A stretch of 64,000 nucleotides of DNA from Staphylococcus pragensis. Its GTDB lineage: Bacteria > Bacillota > Bacilli > Staphylococcales > Staphylococcaceae. The DNA is taken from contig NZ_SRPJ01000003.1 of assembly GCF_004785665.1 (NCBI RefSeq), forward strand, positions 118,850 through 182,849. Reading direction: 5' to 3'. This document shows positions 9,955-19,751 of the stretch, in pieces (position 1 is the stretch's first letter; every line of letters begins with the position of its first letter). Under the pieces are notes generated by a model. The model worked only from the letters and a program-made list of their open reading frames with translations, searched no databases and was not told the DNA's origin. The translations under genes were made by a program, and so were the position numbers.

Positions 9955-12573
9955 ATGAAAACGTTAAGAAAAAATATACTTCGAGAATTCAAATCTTCCT
10001 TCCCACGATTTATTTCAATCACAATTCTATTAGCGTTAGGTGCGTTTATACTGATTGGTTTAAAAGTGACTGGGGATGATATGCGTCAAACAGGAGATGA
10101 CTATTTCAAAGAACATCATATGGCGCATGCACAAGTCACAAGTCCCATTGGCTTTGATAAAGATGATAAAAACTATATTAAGCATATGAAGCACGTTGAT
10201 AAAACAGAATTTAGTATTTATAAAGATGCTATAATTTCAAATTCTGATACAGCGATTAGATTAAATGAAAAGACAGAAGACCTTTCAACATACAAAGCGA
10301 AAGAAGGACGTTTGCCTACAAAATCTAATGAAATTGCATTAAGTGAACAAGACACTTCAAAATATCATATTGGCGATATAATCACGTTAACAAATAATGA
10401 TGGTGACAAAGACGTTTCTGGACTTAAACATTCTAAATATAAAGTGGTCGGATTCGTTACCTCTAGTGATTACATGCAAAAACGTGATTTGGGTGTAACG
10501 AGCGCAGGTAAAGGTCAAATCGACACATTTGGCGTGCTTGCGAAGAGCGCCTTTTCAACAACAAAAGCAAACGTTGCTAAAATCACATATGACAATGTAA
10601 AAAGCCAAGCTTATTCAGATCAATTCGAGAAACAAATCAATAAAAATGTTGCTCAAAATGAGAAAAATTTAATGGACTGGTCAGACAAACAAGTCTCACA
10701 ATTAAAAGAGGATAAACAAAGCGAACTCGATAAATCTAAGAAGAAATTAGACCAACAAAAAGAGGCATTAAAAGAGAATGAAGCCATCTTAAAACAAACG
10801 GGTCAATATAAAGAGAAACAACAAGATATTTCACAAGCAGAACAAAAGCTCAAAAATAAAGAATCAGAAATTAAAAAACTGAATGATGTTCATTTTTCAA
10901 TTAAATCACGTAGCGATTATAACCAAGGTTATAGTCAATTTGGTGAATCAGCGAAACGTATCGACGTCTTATCGAATACGTTCCCAATTATCTTCTTCGC
11001 CGTAGCCATCTTAGTGACATTTATCACGATGTCTCGCATGGCTGAAGAGAAACGTACAAACATGGGCTTGATGCGTGCGTTAGGTTACAGCAAGTTCGAC
11101 ACAATGAAAGTGTTCTTAATCTATGGCACGAGTGCGGCGATTATCGGCACAGTCGTGGGTAGTTTCTTTGGTACATGGCTCTTACCACAACGCATCTATC
11201 AAGCGTACGCAGCTAACTTGGTCGTACCAGCAATTCAAACACCAGCACATTGGTTGTGGATCATCATTAGTTTCATCCTAGCGCTACTGTGCACAGTCGT
11301 ACCGTCAATGGTGATTGCGTGGAAAGCATTGAAAGAGAAACCGAAATATCTCTTGTTACCGAAACCACCGAAAGCAGGATCTAAAATTCTGTTAGAACGT
11401 ATTCCATTCATTTGGAAACACATGTCATTCAATAAGAAAGTCACAGCTCGAAATCTATTCAGATACAAAGGTCGTATGTTAATGACCATTTTCGGAGTCT
11501 TTGGATGTACAGCGTTATTAATCACAGGCTTCGGTATGCGCGATTCATTAAATGGTATTATCGACAATCAATATAAGGACATTATTCATTACGATGTTAT
11601 CGGCGTATATAATCCTAATGCCAGTCAGCACGATAAAGACGCTCATGAAAAGAAAATCAGCGACATGAAAGGCGTTAAAGCCCAAGATGATATGTATTAT
11701 GAAGCGGTTACTGCCAAACCGAAGAATGTCATCGATAACCAACAAATTACAATGATGATTCCTAAACATACAGATAATTTCAGCAAATTCATGACCTTGA
11801 AAGATTACGATACTGGTAAACAAATGAACTTAAGCGATAATGGCGCAATTATCACTGAAAAGTTAGCAAAACTTGGTCACTACAAAGTGGGTGACAATAT
11901 TACGATTAAAGATAATGCCAGCAAAACGCACAAAGTGAAGATAGATGGCATTACACAAATGTATGCAGGACATCATATGATTATGAACCCAACTTACTAT
12001 GAAAAAGTCTTCGACAACAAAGTAAATTACAACGCGAAAATTATTAACTTATCAGATCGTTCAGCAAGCAATATCAACAACGTATCTAAAGAACTCAATA
12101 GCCAAGACGCAGCTCAAACAGCCATCCAATCTAATCAAGCTAAAACAGCAATTAATACCATCTTAGACGGCTTAGACAACATCGTCTTGATTATTGTAGT
12201 GGCATCATCAGCACTATCATTCGTTGTACTATTTACCTTAACTAATATTAACGTTAGTGAACGTACGCGAGAACTCGCAACCTTAAGAGTCTTAGGCTTC
12301 TATAAAAAAGAAACCGTCATGTACATCTATCGCGAGACAATCTTGTTAACCATAGTCGGCATCTTAGTTGGTTTCATAGGTGGTTACTACCTACATCACT
12401 TCATCATGAGCACACTACCACCAAACAATGCCATGGCAGACATGACACTCTACTGGACCAACTTTGGCCTATCAACCGTATTAACACTCGTCTTCGCCTT
12501 CATCGTCATGCTCATCATGGCACGCAAAATCAGTAAAACAGACATGCTAAGCGCACTGAACTCAGTGGAATAG
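9955..12573 (+). CDS. FtsX-like ABC transporter permease
   Basis: An 872-residue permease with one N-terminal membrane helix, a ~300-residue extracytoplasmic region, three helices, a short link, then a second FtsX core of helix, large extracellular domain and three helices. That duplicated-FtsX layout is typical of Gram-positive MacB-like exporters. Residues ~235-310 of the first extracellular region are Lys/Gln/Glu-rich and predicted coiled coil. It works with the ATPase just upstream. The substrate could be a lipid, peptide or antibiotic; the sequence does not decide. A strong terminator follows. Confidence 0.9.
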   Translation: MKTLRKNILREFKSSFPRFISITILLALGAFILIGLKVTGDDMRQTGDDYFKEHHMAHAQVTSPIGFDKDDKNYIKHMKHVDKTEFSIYKDAIISNSDTAIRLNEKTEDLSTYKAKEGRLPTKSNEIALSEQDTSKYHIGDIITLTNNDGDKDVSGLKHSKYKVVGFVTSSDYMQKRDLGVTSAGKGQIDTFGVLAKSAFSTTKANVAKITYDNVKSQAYSDQFEKQINKNVAQNEKNLMDWSDKQVSQLKEDKQSELDKSKKKLDQQKEALKENEAILKQTGQYKEKQQDISQAEQKLKNKESEIKKLNDVHFSIKSRSDYNQGYSQFGESAKRIDVLSNTFPIIFFAVAILVTFITMSRMAEEKRTNMGLMRALGYSKFDTMKVFLIYGTSAAIIGTVVGSFFGTWLLPQRIYQAYAANLVVPAIQTPAHWLWIIISFILALLCTVVPSMVIAWKALKEKPKYLLLPKPPKAGSKILLERIPFIWKHMSFNKKVTARNLFRYKGRMLMTIFGVFGCTALLITGFGMRDSLNGIIDNQYKDIIHYDVIGVYNPNASQHDKDAHEKKISDMKGVKAQDDMYYEAVTAKPKNVIDNQQITMMIPKHTDNFSKFMTLKDYDTGKQMNLSDNGAIITEKLAKLGHYKVGDNITIKDNASKTHKVKIDGITQMYAGHHMIMNPTYYEKVFDNKVNYNAKIINLSDRSASNINNVSKELNSQDAAQTAIQSNQAKTAINTILDGLDNIVLIIVVASSALSFVVLFTLTNINVSERTRELATLRVLGFYKKETVMYIYRETILLTIVGILVGFIGGYYLHHFIMSTLPPNNAMADMTLYWTNFGLSTVLTLVFAFIVMLIMARKISKTDMLSALNSVE

Positions 12574-12591
12574 ATTATACAGAAAAGTGAC

Positions 12592-12633
12592 AAAGATAAC
12601 TCTATTGAAATTAAAATAGAGTTATCTTTTTTT
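12592..12633 (+). terminator. Terminator of the ABC exporter operon
   Basis: A 15-bp perfect stem (12592-12606 with 12615-12629), 8-nt loop, and a T run to 12633. Confidence 0.9.
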
Positions 12634-12750
12634 ACTCCTAGTTAGAATCTGTATATTTTTAAGAATTTATAAAAAAATGGATAAAATTAGTTCGAAAATT
12701 GATAAAATGAAATAGATAATAGATAGAAGATAGAGTATATAGGTGATGTT

Positions 12751-14481
12751 ATGGGAAAATCATTAAAAATTGAAAACATTCAATATTCAATGGATAGGCT
12801 TAATGAGTCAGTACAAAAATGGGAAACTTCTAAAGACGGTAAGTTTTTATTAAGATATCCAACTGTATATATAATTAATGATGAAAAAAATAAAAATGAA
12901 TTTGAAGTTTATGTCGGTGAAACTGCTGATATAAGAAATAGAACAAGACAACATCTTAATGCAGATATTAAATCAAAAGCTTTTTGGGAAGACTTTTCAA
13001 CATCAAATAATTCGTCGATGTATGTTATTGGCCATGAACTATTTAATAAGTCGTTGACACTAGATATTGAAAATAGATTGATGCAATACTTATTAAGCGT
13101 AGATAATATTTCAAGGGTTCATAATAGTAGAACAAATCAGCAAAACGAATATTATACTTCTGAAAAGTTAGATGAAATATTTTCTGACATCTGGAAATCG
13201 CTAAATAAAGAAAATAACGTATTATTTCCAATAGAAAGTATTATTAAAGATTCTGCAATATTTAAAGCTTCTCCATTTCATAAATTGACTCAAGAACAAA
13301 TCAACGCTAAAGAAGAAATTTTGACTAAAATTAAAGAAGCGGTTCTTTTAGATGAAGAAGGTCAATTAATAATAGTGGAAGGAGAAGCGGGGTCTGGTAA
13401 AACAGTTTTGATGAGTACGTTACTTTTTGAATTACGCAAATATAATTTAGACTTAAATCAAAATTTAGATATTCATTTATTAGTTAATCATAATGAACAT
13501 GTAACTATTTATAATCAAATAGCTAATAAGTTAGGTATTTCTGGTAAAAATAATAATATTGTTGGTAAACCTACGAGTTTTATTAATACACATAATCCAA
13601 ATAATAAAGTGGATGTAGTTATTGTAGATGAAGCACATTTACTTTTAACTCAAGGTCAACAAAGTTATCAAGGCAAAAATCATTTGGATGATTTATTAGA
13701 AAGAGCGAAAGTTGTAGTTATAGTTTTTGATTTAAAACAAGTACTTACAACTGGACAGATATGGGAAGAGGACCAATTAGAAAAATATTTTAATGATTCA
13801 CAAAGTAAAAATAATCATATTATATTAAGAAATCAAATGCGTATTAACAGTGACGAAATTACATTTAATTGGATAAGAAATTTAATAGATGAGCAAACTA
13901 TAAATAATATTCCTAATGATAGTAAAGGGTATGAAATCAAGATATTTGATTCACCAGATATGTTAGAAAAAGAGATTAGAAATAAGGCACAAAACACAGA
14001 AAGTGGTATTTCACGAATGCTTGCTACATTTGACTGGAAATACGGACCAACTGCACCTAAAAATGAAGATTGCTGGAGAGTAAAAATTGGAGATTGGTCT
14101 ATGCCATGGAACTATCAACTGAAGGTAAATAGAAAAGAGAAAAAATTACCATGGGTTGAACAATCACAAACATTAGATGAAATAGGTTCAACATACAGTA
14201 TTCAAGGTTTAGATTTAAATTATGCCGGTGTAGTAATAGGACCTTCTGTTAAATATCGAGATGGAAAAATAATATTTGATAAATCAAGTAGTGCAAATAA
14301 AAAAGCCACTCAAAGAAGAACATTAGAAGACGGTTCAAAACAATATTTTTCAGATATGCTTTTAAAAAATGAACTAAATGTTCTTTTAACTCGTGGAGTA
14401 AATGGATTATATATTTATGCAGTGGACGATCAGTTAAGAGAAGCACTAAAAAAAGCATCGATAGGTGAGATTAATGAATGA
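12751..14481 (+). CDS. GIY-YIG nuclease fused to DUF2075 helicase-like ATPase
   Basis: A 576-residue fusion. Residues ~36-110 look like a GIY-YIG endonuclease: PTVYIINDE, VYVGET at 53-58, Arg62/Arg66 and a candidate catalytic Glu near 107. Residues ~175-570 are a DUF2075 P-loop ATPase with Walker A GEAGSGKT (211-218), Walker B VDEAH (292-296), an RNQMR motif near 360-364 and a late LLTRG motif typical of superfamily 1 helicases. Proteins of this type are associated with nucleic-acid processing and defence loci; the specific function is unknown. Its stop overlaps the start of a MazG-like gene by 8 nt, implying translational coupling. The gene is notably AT-rich compared with the ABC exporter. 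Confidence 0.85.
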   Translation: MGKSLKIENIQYSMDRLNESVQKWETSKDGKFLLRYPTVYIINDEKNKNEFEVYVGETADIRNRTRQHLNADIKSKAFWEDFSTSNNSSMYVIGHELFNKSLTLDIENRLMQYLLSVDNISRVHNSRTNQQNEYYTSEKLDEIFSDIWKSLNKENNVLFPIESIIKDSAIFKASPFHKLTQEQINAKEEILTKIKEAVLLDEEGQLIIVEGEAGSGKTVLMSTLLFELRKYNLDLNQNLDIHLLVNHNEHVTIYNQIANKLGISGKNNNIVGKPTSFINTHNPNNKVDVVIVDEAHLLLTQGQQSYQGKNHLDDLLERAKVVVIVFDLKQVLTTGQIWEEDQLEKYFNDSQSKNNHIILRNQMRINSDEITFNWIRNLIDEQTINNIPNDSKGYEIKIFDSPDMLEKEIRNKAQNTESGISRMLATFDWKYGPTAPKNEDCWRVKIGDWSMPWNYQLKVNRKEKKLPWVEQSQTLDEIGSTYSIQGLDLNYAGVVIGPSVKYRDGKIIFDKSSSANKKATQRRTLEDGSKQYFSDMLLKNELNVLLTRGVNGLYIYAVDDQLREALKKASIGEINE

Positions 14482-14812
14482 AACAAAAAATACTTTAAAA
14501 GAAATAAATCAATTTAGAGATGAACGTAACTGGAGACAGTTTCATAATGAAAAGGATTTATCATTATCAATTAGTTTAGAAGCGGCTGAACTATTAGAAC
14601 TATTCCAATGGAAATCCCCTGAAGAAGTAGTGAATACTAAAAGAGAAAGATTAGCTGAAGAATTGGCAGATGTTTTAATATACAGTTATATGCTAGCTGA
14701 TAATTTAGATTTCGACATTAACGAAATTATACGAAAAAAATTAGTGAAAAATGCCGAAAAATATCCAGTTGAAAAGAGTAAAAATAATAATTCTAAATAC
14801 AATGAATTATAG
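14474..14812 (+). CDS. MazG-like nucleotide pyrophosphohydrolase
   Basis: A small all-alpha NTP-PPase of about 112 residues. The metal-binding pattern is clear: LEAAELLELFQW in the first helix pair and ELADVLIYSYMLAD in the second (E-x2-E ... E-x2-D). Such enzymes hydrolyse (d)NTPs or modified nucleotides to monophosphates. The ATG at 14474 lies in GGTGAGATTAATG and overlaps the end of the helicase-nuclease gene, so the pair is probably co-translated. The substrate is not predictable; nucleotide depletion or clearing of modified nucleotides are both possible roles. Confidence 0.87.
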   Translation: MNETKNTLKEINQFRDERNWRQFHNEKDLSLSISLEAAELLELFQWKSPEEVVNTKRERLAEELADVLIYSYMLADNLDFDINEIIRKKLVKNAEKYPVEKSKNNNSKYNEL

Positions 14813-14870
14813 TTATTAATAAAGTTTACTTTAATTTTACTTCTCTCAAATAATTCATAAATATTCCTCT

Positions 14871-14899
14871 TGTAAGATGGTGGTGTATATCATCTTACA
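14871..14899 (+). promoter_or_regulatory. Leader hairpin directly upstream of the surface-protein RBS
   Basis: TGTAAGATG (14871-14879) pairs perfectly with CATCTTACA (14891-14899). The GGGGG ribosome site starts at the next base, 14900, so the stem abuts the Shine-Dalgarno sequence. It may stabilise the mRNA 5' end or modulate translation. There is no T run in terminator position, only ATTTTTT after the RBS. Confidence 0.5.
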
Positions 14900-14911
14900 G
14901 GGGGATTTTTT

Positions 14912-17900
14912 ATGAGAAATAAGCAGTTATTTAATAAGCGTGAGGCGTTTTCGATTCGTAAGTATTCGGTTGGGGCGGCGTCGATTTTAGTTGGGAGCTT
15001 ATTGTTTTTAGGTGGCGGACAAGCTTCTGCTGCTGAGAGTAATGAGGTTCAATCTTCTGAGAATAATACTACAGAACAAGCTACGCAAGAGAAAGCTAGT
15101 GTTGAAAGTACTACTCAAAGTGTAGAACAACCTAAGTCAAATGAAGTTGCGACTCAAGAAACAAAAACAACTGAGGTACCATCAACTGAAGAAGTGAAAA
15201 CTCAAGAGGCACAAGTTCAATCAAATGAAACGATACATAATGATGCTCAAAGTAATCAAGCATCACAACAAAATAATACTGAAGAAGTAAGTTCTGAGGC
15301 TTCATCTACTCAAGAAAGTGAAGCTACTAAAGAAGTACAAACTCAAGAGCAACCTTCTACAGAACAAGCTACTCAAGAAACTACTAAGAATGATACCGTT
15401 TCAACTTCAATTGAGGAAGTAAAAACAGAAGAAGCACCTACTAAAGAAAAAGTTCAATCTACAAATGAAGCAGAATCATCGCAAGATAAAACAACACAAA
15501 CACCTACACAAGAACAAACTACAAAAGAAACTTCAAAGACTCAAGAACAAGCTCAACATGAGAGTAAACAAGCACCTTCAACAGAAGCTACTCAAGAAGT
15601 GGCTACCCAAGAAACTACAAAATCAACACAACCAAGTACTGAAAAGGCAGAAACTGGACATGATAAAATCACGCAAGAAAGTAACGAAAGTTCAGATTCT
15701 GCAGTAGCTCAAGATAAGCATGTAAACATGACGCAAGAGGGTGGGGAGTCTACTCAAGTAAGTCCGGCTGATCGACCTTTTCAAGAAGAAGTGAAAAATA
15801 ATGAAGTAACTTCTACGGAAGAAGGTAGTGTGGCAATTACTGATGTCCCTAAGACTGAGGTTAAGGACTTAACGCCTAAGGAGAAGGAAGAACTATACAA
15901 AGTATTACAGGAGGATGCGAACTCTCAAGATCAACAACCGAAAGCGACTCTGTCTACAACGCCTGTGTGGACTTCGGCTCAACGTACAAAGAATGCTTCT
16001 AAGACAGGACAAGATCAATTAAATATTACGCATAAGGGTCGTTATACAAGTGGTGCTGATTTCGATAAGGGTGGTACGGAGATTGTAAAGTACAATCCGA
16101 AGAATGGCTATGCATATTCGGTGAATGGTGATAAAGAAGCGTTAGATATCATTGATGTGAAGCACCCTGGAAAAGATGGCGAAATTAACTTAGTGAAACG
16201 TTTGTATTTAAAAGATAATGGAATTGAAGCGGGCGATTTAACAAGTGTGACGGTACATCCAAGTGGTGATTACGTCGCAGTGTCAGCGCCAGCAGTGGAT
16301 AAGACTAAGCCCGGACACGTGGTGTTCTACGGTTCAAATGGCGATTATTTAAATCATTTAACGGTCGGCAGTCTTCCGGATATGGTGACGTTCTCTAAAG
16401 ATGGCAAATATTTATTAGTCGCAAATGAAGGTGAGCCGAATGATGATTACACTGTGAATCCTCAAGGCTCAGTGTCGGTCATTGATGTGACGAAAGGGCC
16501 TCAACATTTAACAGCGAATGATGTGAGAACGGCGTCGTTCACGAAAGAACATCAAAAAGGTATCCGTGCATTAGGACCTAATGCCGATGACGCTTATTTA
16601 AATATTGAACCAGAATACATTGCGGCAGATGACAATAGTAAATACGCTTATGTGACGTTACAAGAAGTAAGCGCGATTGCGAAGCTTGATATCGAAAAGG
16701 CACAAATTGTCCAAGTGAAAGGCTTACCATATAAAGATCACTCACTAGCTCAAAATTCAATGGATCCATCAGATAAAGATGATAAAAAAGAATTACGTCG
16801 CGTTCCAGTATTAGGCTTATTACAACCGGATGGTATCGATACGTATGAATATAACGGGGAAACGTATCTGTTAATTGCGAATGAAGGTGATTCACAAGAT
16901 TATGACGGTTATTCTGAAGAAAAACGTGTGAAGAAATTGAAAGATGATATTAAGTTAGATGCACGTTACTATCAAGGCTTCACACAAGATGAGTTAGACG
17001 AAATGGTTAAAAATGGCTTGTTTGATGATGAGCAACTTGGTCGTTTAAAAGTTACGACATCTCATGCATTTAAAGATAAAGATGGCAAATTTAATGCGCT
17101 AGTTTCATACGGTGGTCGTTCATTCTCTATCCTAAGAGCATCTGATTTAGAAATGATTTATGACAGTGGTAATGACATTGAACAACGTATTCTAGATTTA
17201 TTACCAGAACGCTTCAATGGTAACTATGAAGGTCCAGATGAGATTGAAGTGGACGGACGTAGCGATGACAAAGGTCCAGAAGTTGAGAATGTCGTTGTCG
17301 GTAAAGTAGGTGCACATTCTTATGCATTTGTTGGTTTAGAACGTGCTGGCGGTATCATGATTTATGACATTACGAACCCTAATGAGCCTTATTTTGTGAA
17401 ATATTTATACGATCCAGATAATAAAGATATTTCACCAGAAGGTATCACTTTTGAAAGTACTGAAGATAGTCCAAACGGCAAACCAACATTATTAGCGTCA
17501 TTCGAATTATCAGGTACAACTTCAGCTTGGGAATTAGACGACTTAACAGGCGATGTTGAAGATAATAATAACCCAGGAAATACTAGCGGGGAGTCTAAAG
17601 ATGATTCAGATAACACTTCTTCTGAAAATGAAGGCTCAAATACAGGTCATGAGGTAGATAATGGAGAACAACCTGATAACGGCAACGATACTTCAAATAA
17701 TGAAAACGATGACGATGCTTCTGATAGCAATAATGAAAATCAAGAGGGGAACGAGCCATCTCATGAAGTCGATGATAATGCTTCTGAAAATGATAACGAC
17801 GACGTAACTTCAGATCAAGAAGATAATAAAGGTGACGAGACATCTCATCATGAAGAAGGAACTTCAGAGCATGAAGAAAATACGGACAATGAAACTTCTA

Positions 17901-18343
17901 AGCAAGAAGAAACAAATAGTAATGATGAAAAACCAACGTCAACTCAAGAAGACGAGGAAACACACCCTAATACTCAAGATACTGAAAAAGCACAAAACAC
18001 ACATAATGAAGTAGAAGATAAAGGTTCTTCTCAAAATGTGAATCATAGTGTTCATACAAGTCATCAACAAGAAGCAAGTCATAATAACCAATCAGCAACT
18101 TCAAATAGCCATAACTCAAGCGTGGCAAGTATTTCAAAATCAAATCAACACGCAGATACAACTAACCATGGAAGTGTAGTATCTGATAAAGCAAATCATT
18201 CAAATACTTCTAATGCCAAAGCAACAAATGAACTACCAAAGTCAGGTCAAACTGAAACAAATACAACCTTATGGTCAGTATTATTTGGTGGCCTAGGCTT
18301 AGCATTCATCAGAAAACGCAAATCATCAAAAACTGAAAAATAA
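14912..18343 (+). CDS. YSIRK/LPXTG cell-wall-anchored protein with choice-of-anchor I domain
   Basis: A 1143-residue surface protein. Residues 12-28 carry a YSIRK-type signal (FSIRKYSVGAASILVG), cleaved near Ala-Ser-Ala at ~40, which directs secretion at the division septum. Residues ~41-330 are low-complexity Thr/Glu/Gln/Ser repeats. Residues ~350-870 form a beta-propeller-like domain of the choice-of-anchor I type (segments such as VANEGEPNDDY and IANEGDSQDYDGY). A second Ser/Asp/Asn/Glu/His-rich stalk covers ~880-1100. The sorting signal is LPKSG at 1108-1112 (Ser for Thr), then a hydrophobic segment and a basic tail, so sortase A attachment is expected. Its ligand is unknown; adhesion or esterase-like roles are guesses. 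Confidence 0.92.
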   Translation: MRNKQLFNKREAFSIRKYSVGAASILVGSLLFLGGGQASAAESNEVQSSENNTTEQATQEKASVESTTQSVEQPKSNEVATQETKTTEVPSTEEVKTQEAQVQSNETIHNDAQSNQASQQNNTEEVSSEASSTQESEATKEVQTQEQPSTEQATQETTKNDTVSTSIEEVKTEEAPTKEKVQSTNEAESSQDKTTQTPTQEQTTKETSKTQEQAQHESKQAPSTEATQEVATQETTKSTQPSTEKAETGHDKITQESNESSDSAVAQDKHVNMTQEGGESTQVSPADRPFQEEVKNNEVTSTEEGSVAITDVPKTEVKDLTPKEKEELYKVLQEDANSQDQQPKATLSTTPVWTSAQRTKNASKTGQDQLNITHKGRYTSGADFDKGGTEIVKYNPKNGYAYSVNGDKEALDIIDVKHPGKDGEINLVKRLYLKDNGIEAGDLTSVTVHPSGDYVAVSAPAVDKTKPGHVVFYGSNGDYLNHLTVGSLPDMVTFSKDGKYLLVANEGEPNDDYTVNPQGSVSVIDVTKGPQHLTANDVRTASFTKEHQKGIRALGPNADDAYLNIEPEYIAADDNSKYAYVTLQEVSAIAKLDIEKAQIVQVKGLPYKDHSLAQNSMDPSDKDDKKELRRVPVLGLLQPDGIDTYEYNGETYLLIANEGDSQDYDGYSEEKRVKKLKDDIKLDARYYQGFTQDELDEMVKNGLFDDEQLGRLKVTTSHAFKDKDGKFNALVSYGGRSFSILRASDLEMIYDSGNDIEQRILDLLPERFNGNYEGPDEIEVDGRSDDKGPEVENVVVGKVGAHSYAFVGLERAGGIMIYDITNPNEPYFVKYLYDPDNKDISPEGITFESTEDSPNGKPTLLASFELSGTTSAWELDDLTGDVEDNNNPGNTSGESKDDSDNTSSENEGSNTGHEVDNGEQPDNGNDTSNNENDDDASDSNNENQEGNEPSHEVDDNASENDNDDVTSDQEDNKGDETSHHEEGTSEHEENTDNETSKQEETNSNDEKPTSTQEDEETHPNTQDTEKAQNTHNEVEDKGSSQNVNHSVHTSHQQEASHNNQSATSNSHNSSVASISKSNQHADTTNHGSVVSDKANHSNTSNAKATNELPKSGQTETNTTLWSVLFGGLGLAFIRKRKSSKTEK

Positions 18344-18357
18344 TATATAACTCGTAT

Positions 18358-18398
18358 AACTCACTAGATGATTAAGTTCATTTAGTGAGTTATTTTTT
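18358..18398 (+). terminator. Terminator of the surface protein gene
   Basis: AACTCACTA (18358-18366) pairs with TAGTGAGTT (18383-18391) and is followed by a T-rich tract. Confidence 0.8.
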
Positions 18399-18550
18399 AT
18401 CTAATTTTATAAATAATGATTAAATACATAAATATCATGATATGCTAAATTTTGGAGACAAAATGTTATCTATTATTAAGATAATGAACCATTTTGTATG
18501 CGGAAATTTACATCTAAACTTGCTAAGTTTGAAGAGAGGTGACCTATATT

Positions 18551-18886
18551 ATGAAACTTGCAGAACAGATTAAAAAGCATCGAAAGAAGAATAATCTAAC
18601 TCAAGATCAATTAGCTACTGAATTACATACGACACGACAAACCATTTCTAAATGGGAACAGGGAACAATTGAACCCAATGTTCAAATGATTATTCAATTG
18701 GCAGAGAAGTTTGGTATATCAACAGATGAATTATTAACTGGAGAAGAAACTCCATTACATAAAGAGGAAGTAAATCAAACGCCTCAACATTTAAATTTTT
18801 GGGACTTTTTATCTCAAAAATGGTGGCTCGTACTAGCTATAGTAGTTATTATTTGTGGCACAATTTCACAAATTTTCGCAAGTTAA
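18551..18886 (+). CDS. XRE-family regulator with C-terminal membrane anchor
   Basis: A protein of about 111 residues. Residues 1-60 are a Cro/CI helix-turn-helix (LTQDQLATELHTTRQTISKWEQG), and residues ~88-108 form one membrane helix, so the DNA-binding domain is probably tethered to the inner membrane face. AGAGGTGA at 18534-18541 selects the ATG at 18551. A CPBP protease-family gene starts 37 nt downstream with a strong RBS and is probably co-transcribed. The pair suggests regulated signalling or immunity linked to membrane proteolysis. The inducer is unknown. Confidence 0.82.
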   Translation: MKLAEQIKKHRKKNNLTQDQLATELHTTRQTISKWEQGTIEPNVQMIIQLAEKFGISTDELLTGEETPLHKEEVNQTPQHLNFWDFLSQKWWLVLAIVVIICGTISQIFAS

Positions 18887-18923
18887 TAGTATAGGTTTCC
18901 TAAGATAACTTAGGAGGTTGTGT

Positions 18924-19751
18924 ATGTCTTTATTAAATAAAATTTTAAAAATCATTGGTATTATTATCCTAACTTTCATCATTACAGTAGTGGCTCAAAA
19001 CATAGCCATTCTATGGCACTTAATCAATTTACATTCATTTGAAACAGTTTTACATGGTCTTACCTACGTCGGGCTTACATTTCTATTCATTAAACTTTTA
19101 ATCAATAAAGGATTTAAAGCGAACTTACGAGACTATCGTATTAACTGGCCTAAATTTAAGATGAGTTATTTATCAATAGGTTTGCTAATACCAATAGTCA
19201 TGTTTTTGATATTTATTTGTTTTGTCCCTGGTCATTTTGAAGTGACTAAAACAAAGAATATGACTGAATATCTTGAGATGTTATTTGAAGTTATCATCCT
19301 GGGTGGGATTTGCGCGCCAATAGCTGAAGAATTAACAGTACGAGGCTTGTTAATGGGTTATATTGAAAAGAAAACAACCATCACCGTAGCTATCATAATT
19401 ACATCAATCTTATTCGCTTCAGTACATTTGTTTAATGGATGGATGTCTGGAGTAAGTCTAATATTATTACTAACCAGTGGAACAATTGCGGGTATTTTAT
19501 ACGGTTTAACGGCGTATAAATTTAATTCTATTTGGGCAAGTGCGTTCTTACATATATGTTGGAACATGGCAGATCTCGTTCACGTCACAACCCATAATGA
19601 AAACTACGGCCTTATTCAATACATTACCGAGACCAACAATATATTAATAACTGGAGGAGATTACGGTAATAGCGCTTCAGTTATTTCAATAGTCATATTT
19701 TTAATAGCAATATTTGTTTTATTAAAAATACTTCGCGCAAATTCTCAATAA
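18924..19751 (+). CDS. CPBP-family intramembrane metalloprotease
   Basis: A protein of about 275 residues with roughly eight membrane segments. The CPBP (Abi, type II CAAX-like) motifs are present: AEELTVRG (EExxxR), SVHLFNG (FxxxH-like) and HICWN. Family members cleave or bind membrane substrates, and some protect against bacteriocins. AGGAGG at 18912-18917 places the start at 18924. It follows a membrane-anchored XRE regulator and is a clear paralogue of the protein at 50890-51711, sharing LMGYIEK, YKFN[ST]IWAS and the C-terminal plan. Confidence 0.87.
   Translation: MSLLNKILKIIGIIILTFIITVVAQNIAILWHLINLHSFETVLHGLTYVGLTFLFIKLLINKGFKANLRDYRINWPKFKMSYLSIGLLIPIVMFLIFICFVPGHFEVTKTKNMTEYLEMLFEVIILGGICAPIAEELTVRGLLMGYIEKKTTITVAIIITSILFASVHLFNGWMSGVSLILLLTSGTIAGILYGLTAYKFNSIWASAFLHICWNMADLVHVTTHNENYGLIQYITETNNILITGGDYGNSASVISIVIFLIAIFVLLKILRANSQ

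Noticed and set aside
11235..11823. Two ~100-residue open frames antisense to the ABC permease
   Set aside because: They follow the codon structure of the real gene and lack start signals.
15465..15707. An 80-residue Lys/Gln-rich open frame inside the surface protein
   Set aside because: It is a shifted reading of the repetitive Thr/Glu/Gln codons, has no RBS and lies wholly within the real gene.
16578..16895. A 105-residue antisense open frame in the surface protein
   Set aside because: No RBS or promoter; the plus-strand gene is certain.
17595..18161. His/Tyr/Leu-rich open frames opposite the C-terminal stalk of the surface protein
   Set aside because: They are antisense shadows of the Ser/Asp/Asn repeats, with biased composition and no ribosome sites.
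14912..18343. Tandem DNA repeats as in Sdr/Bap-type proteins
   Set aside because: The low-complexity parts use recurring short motifs (TQE, STE) but no regular repeat unit is visible.
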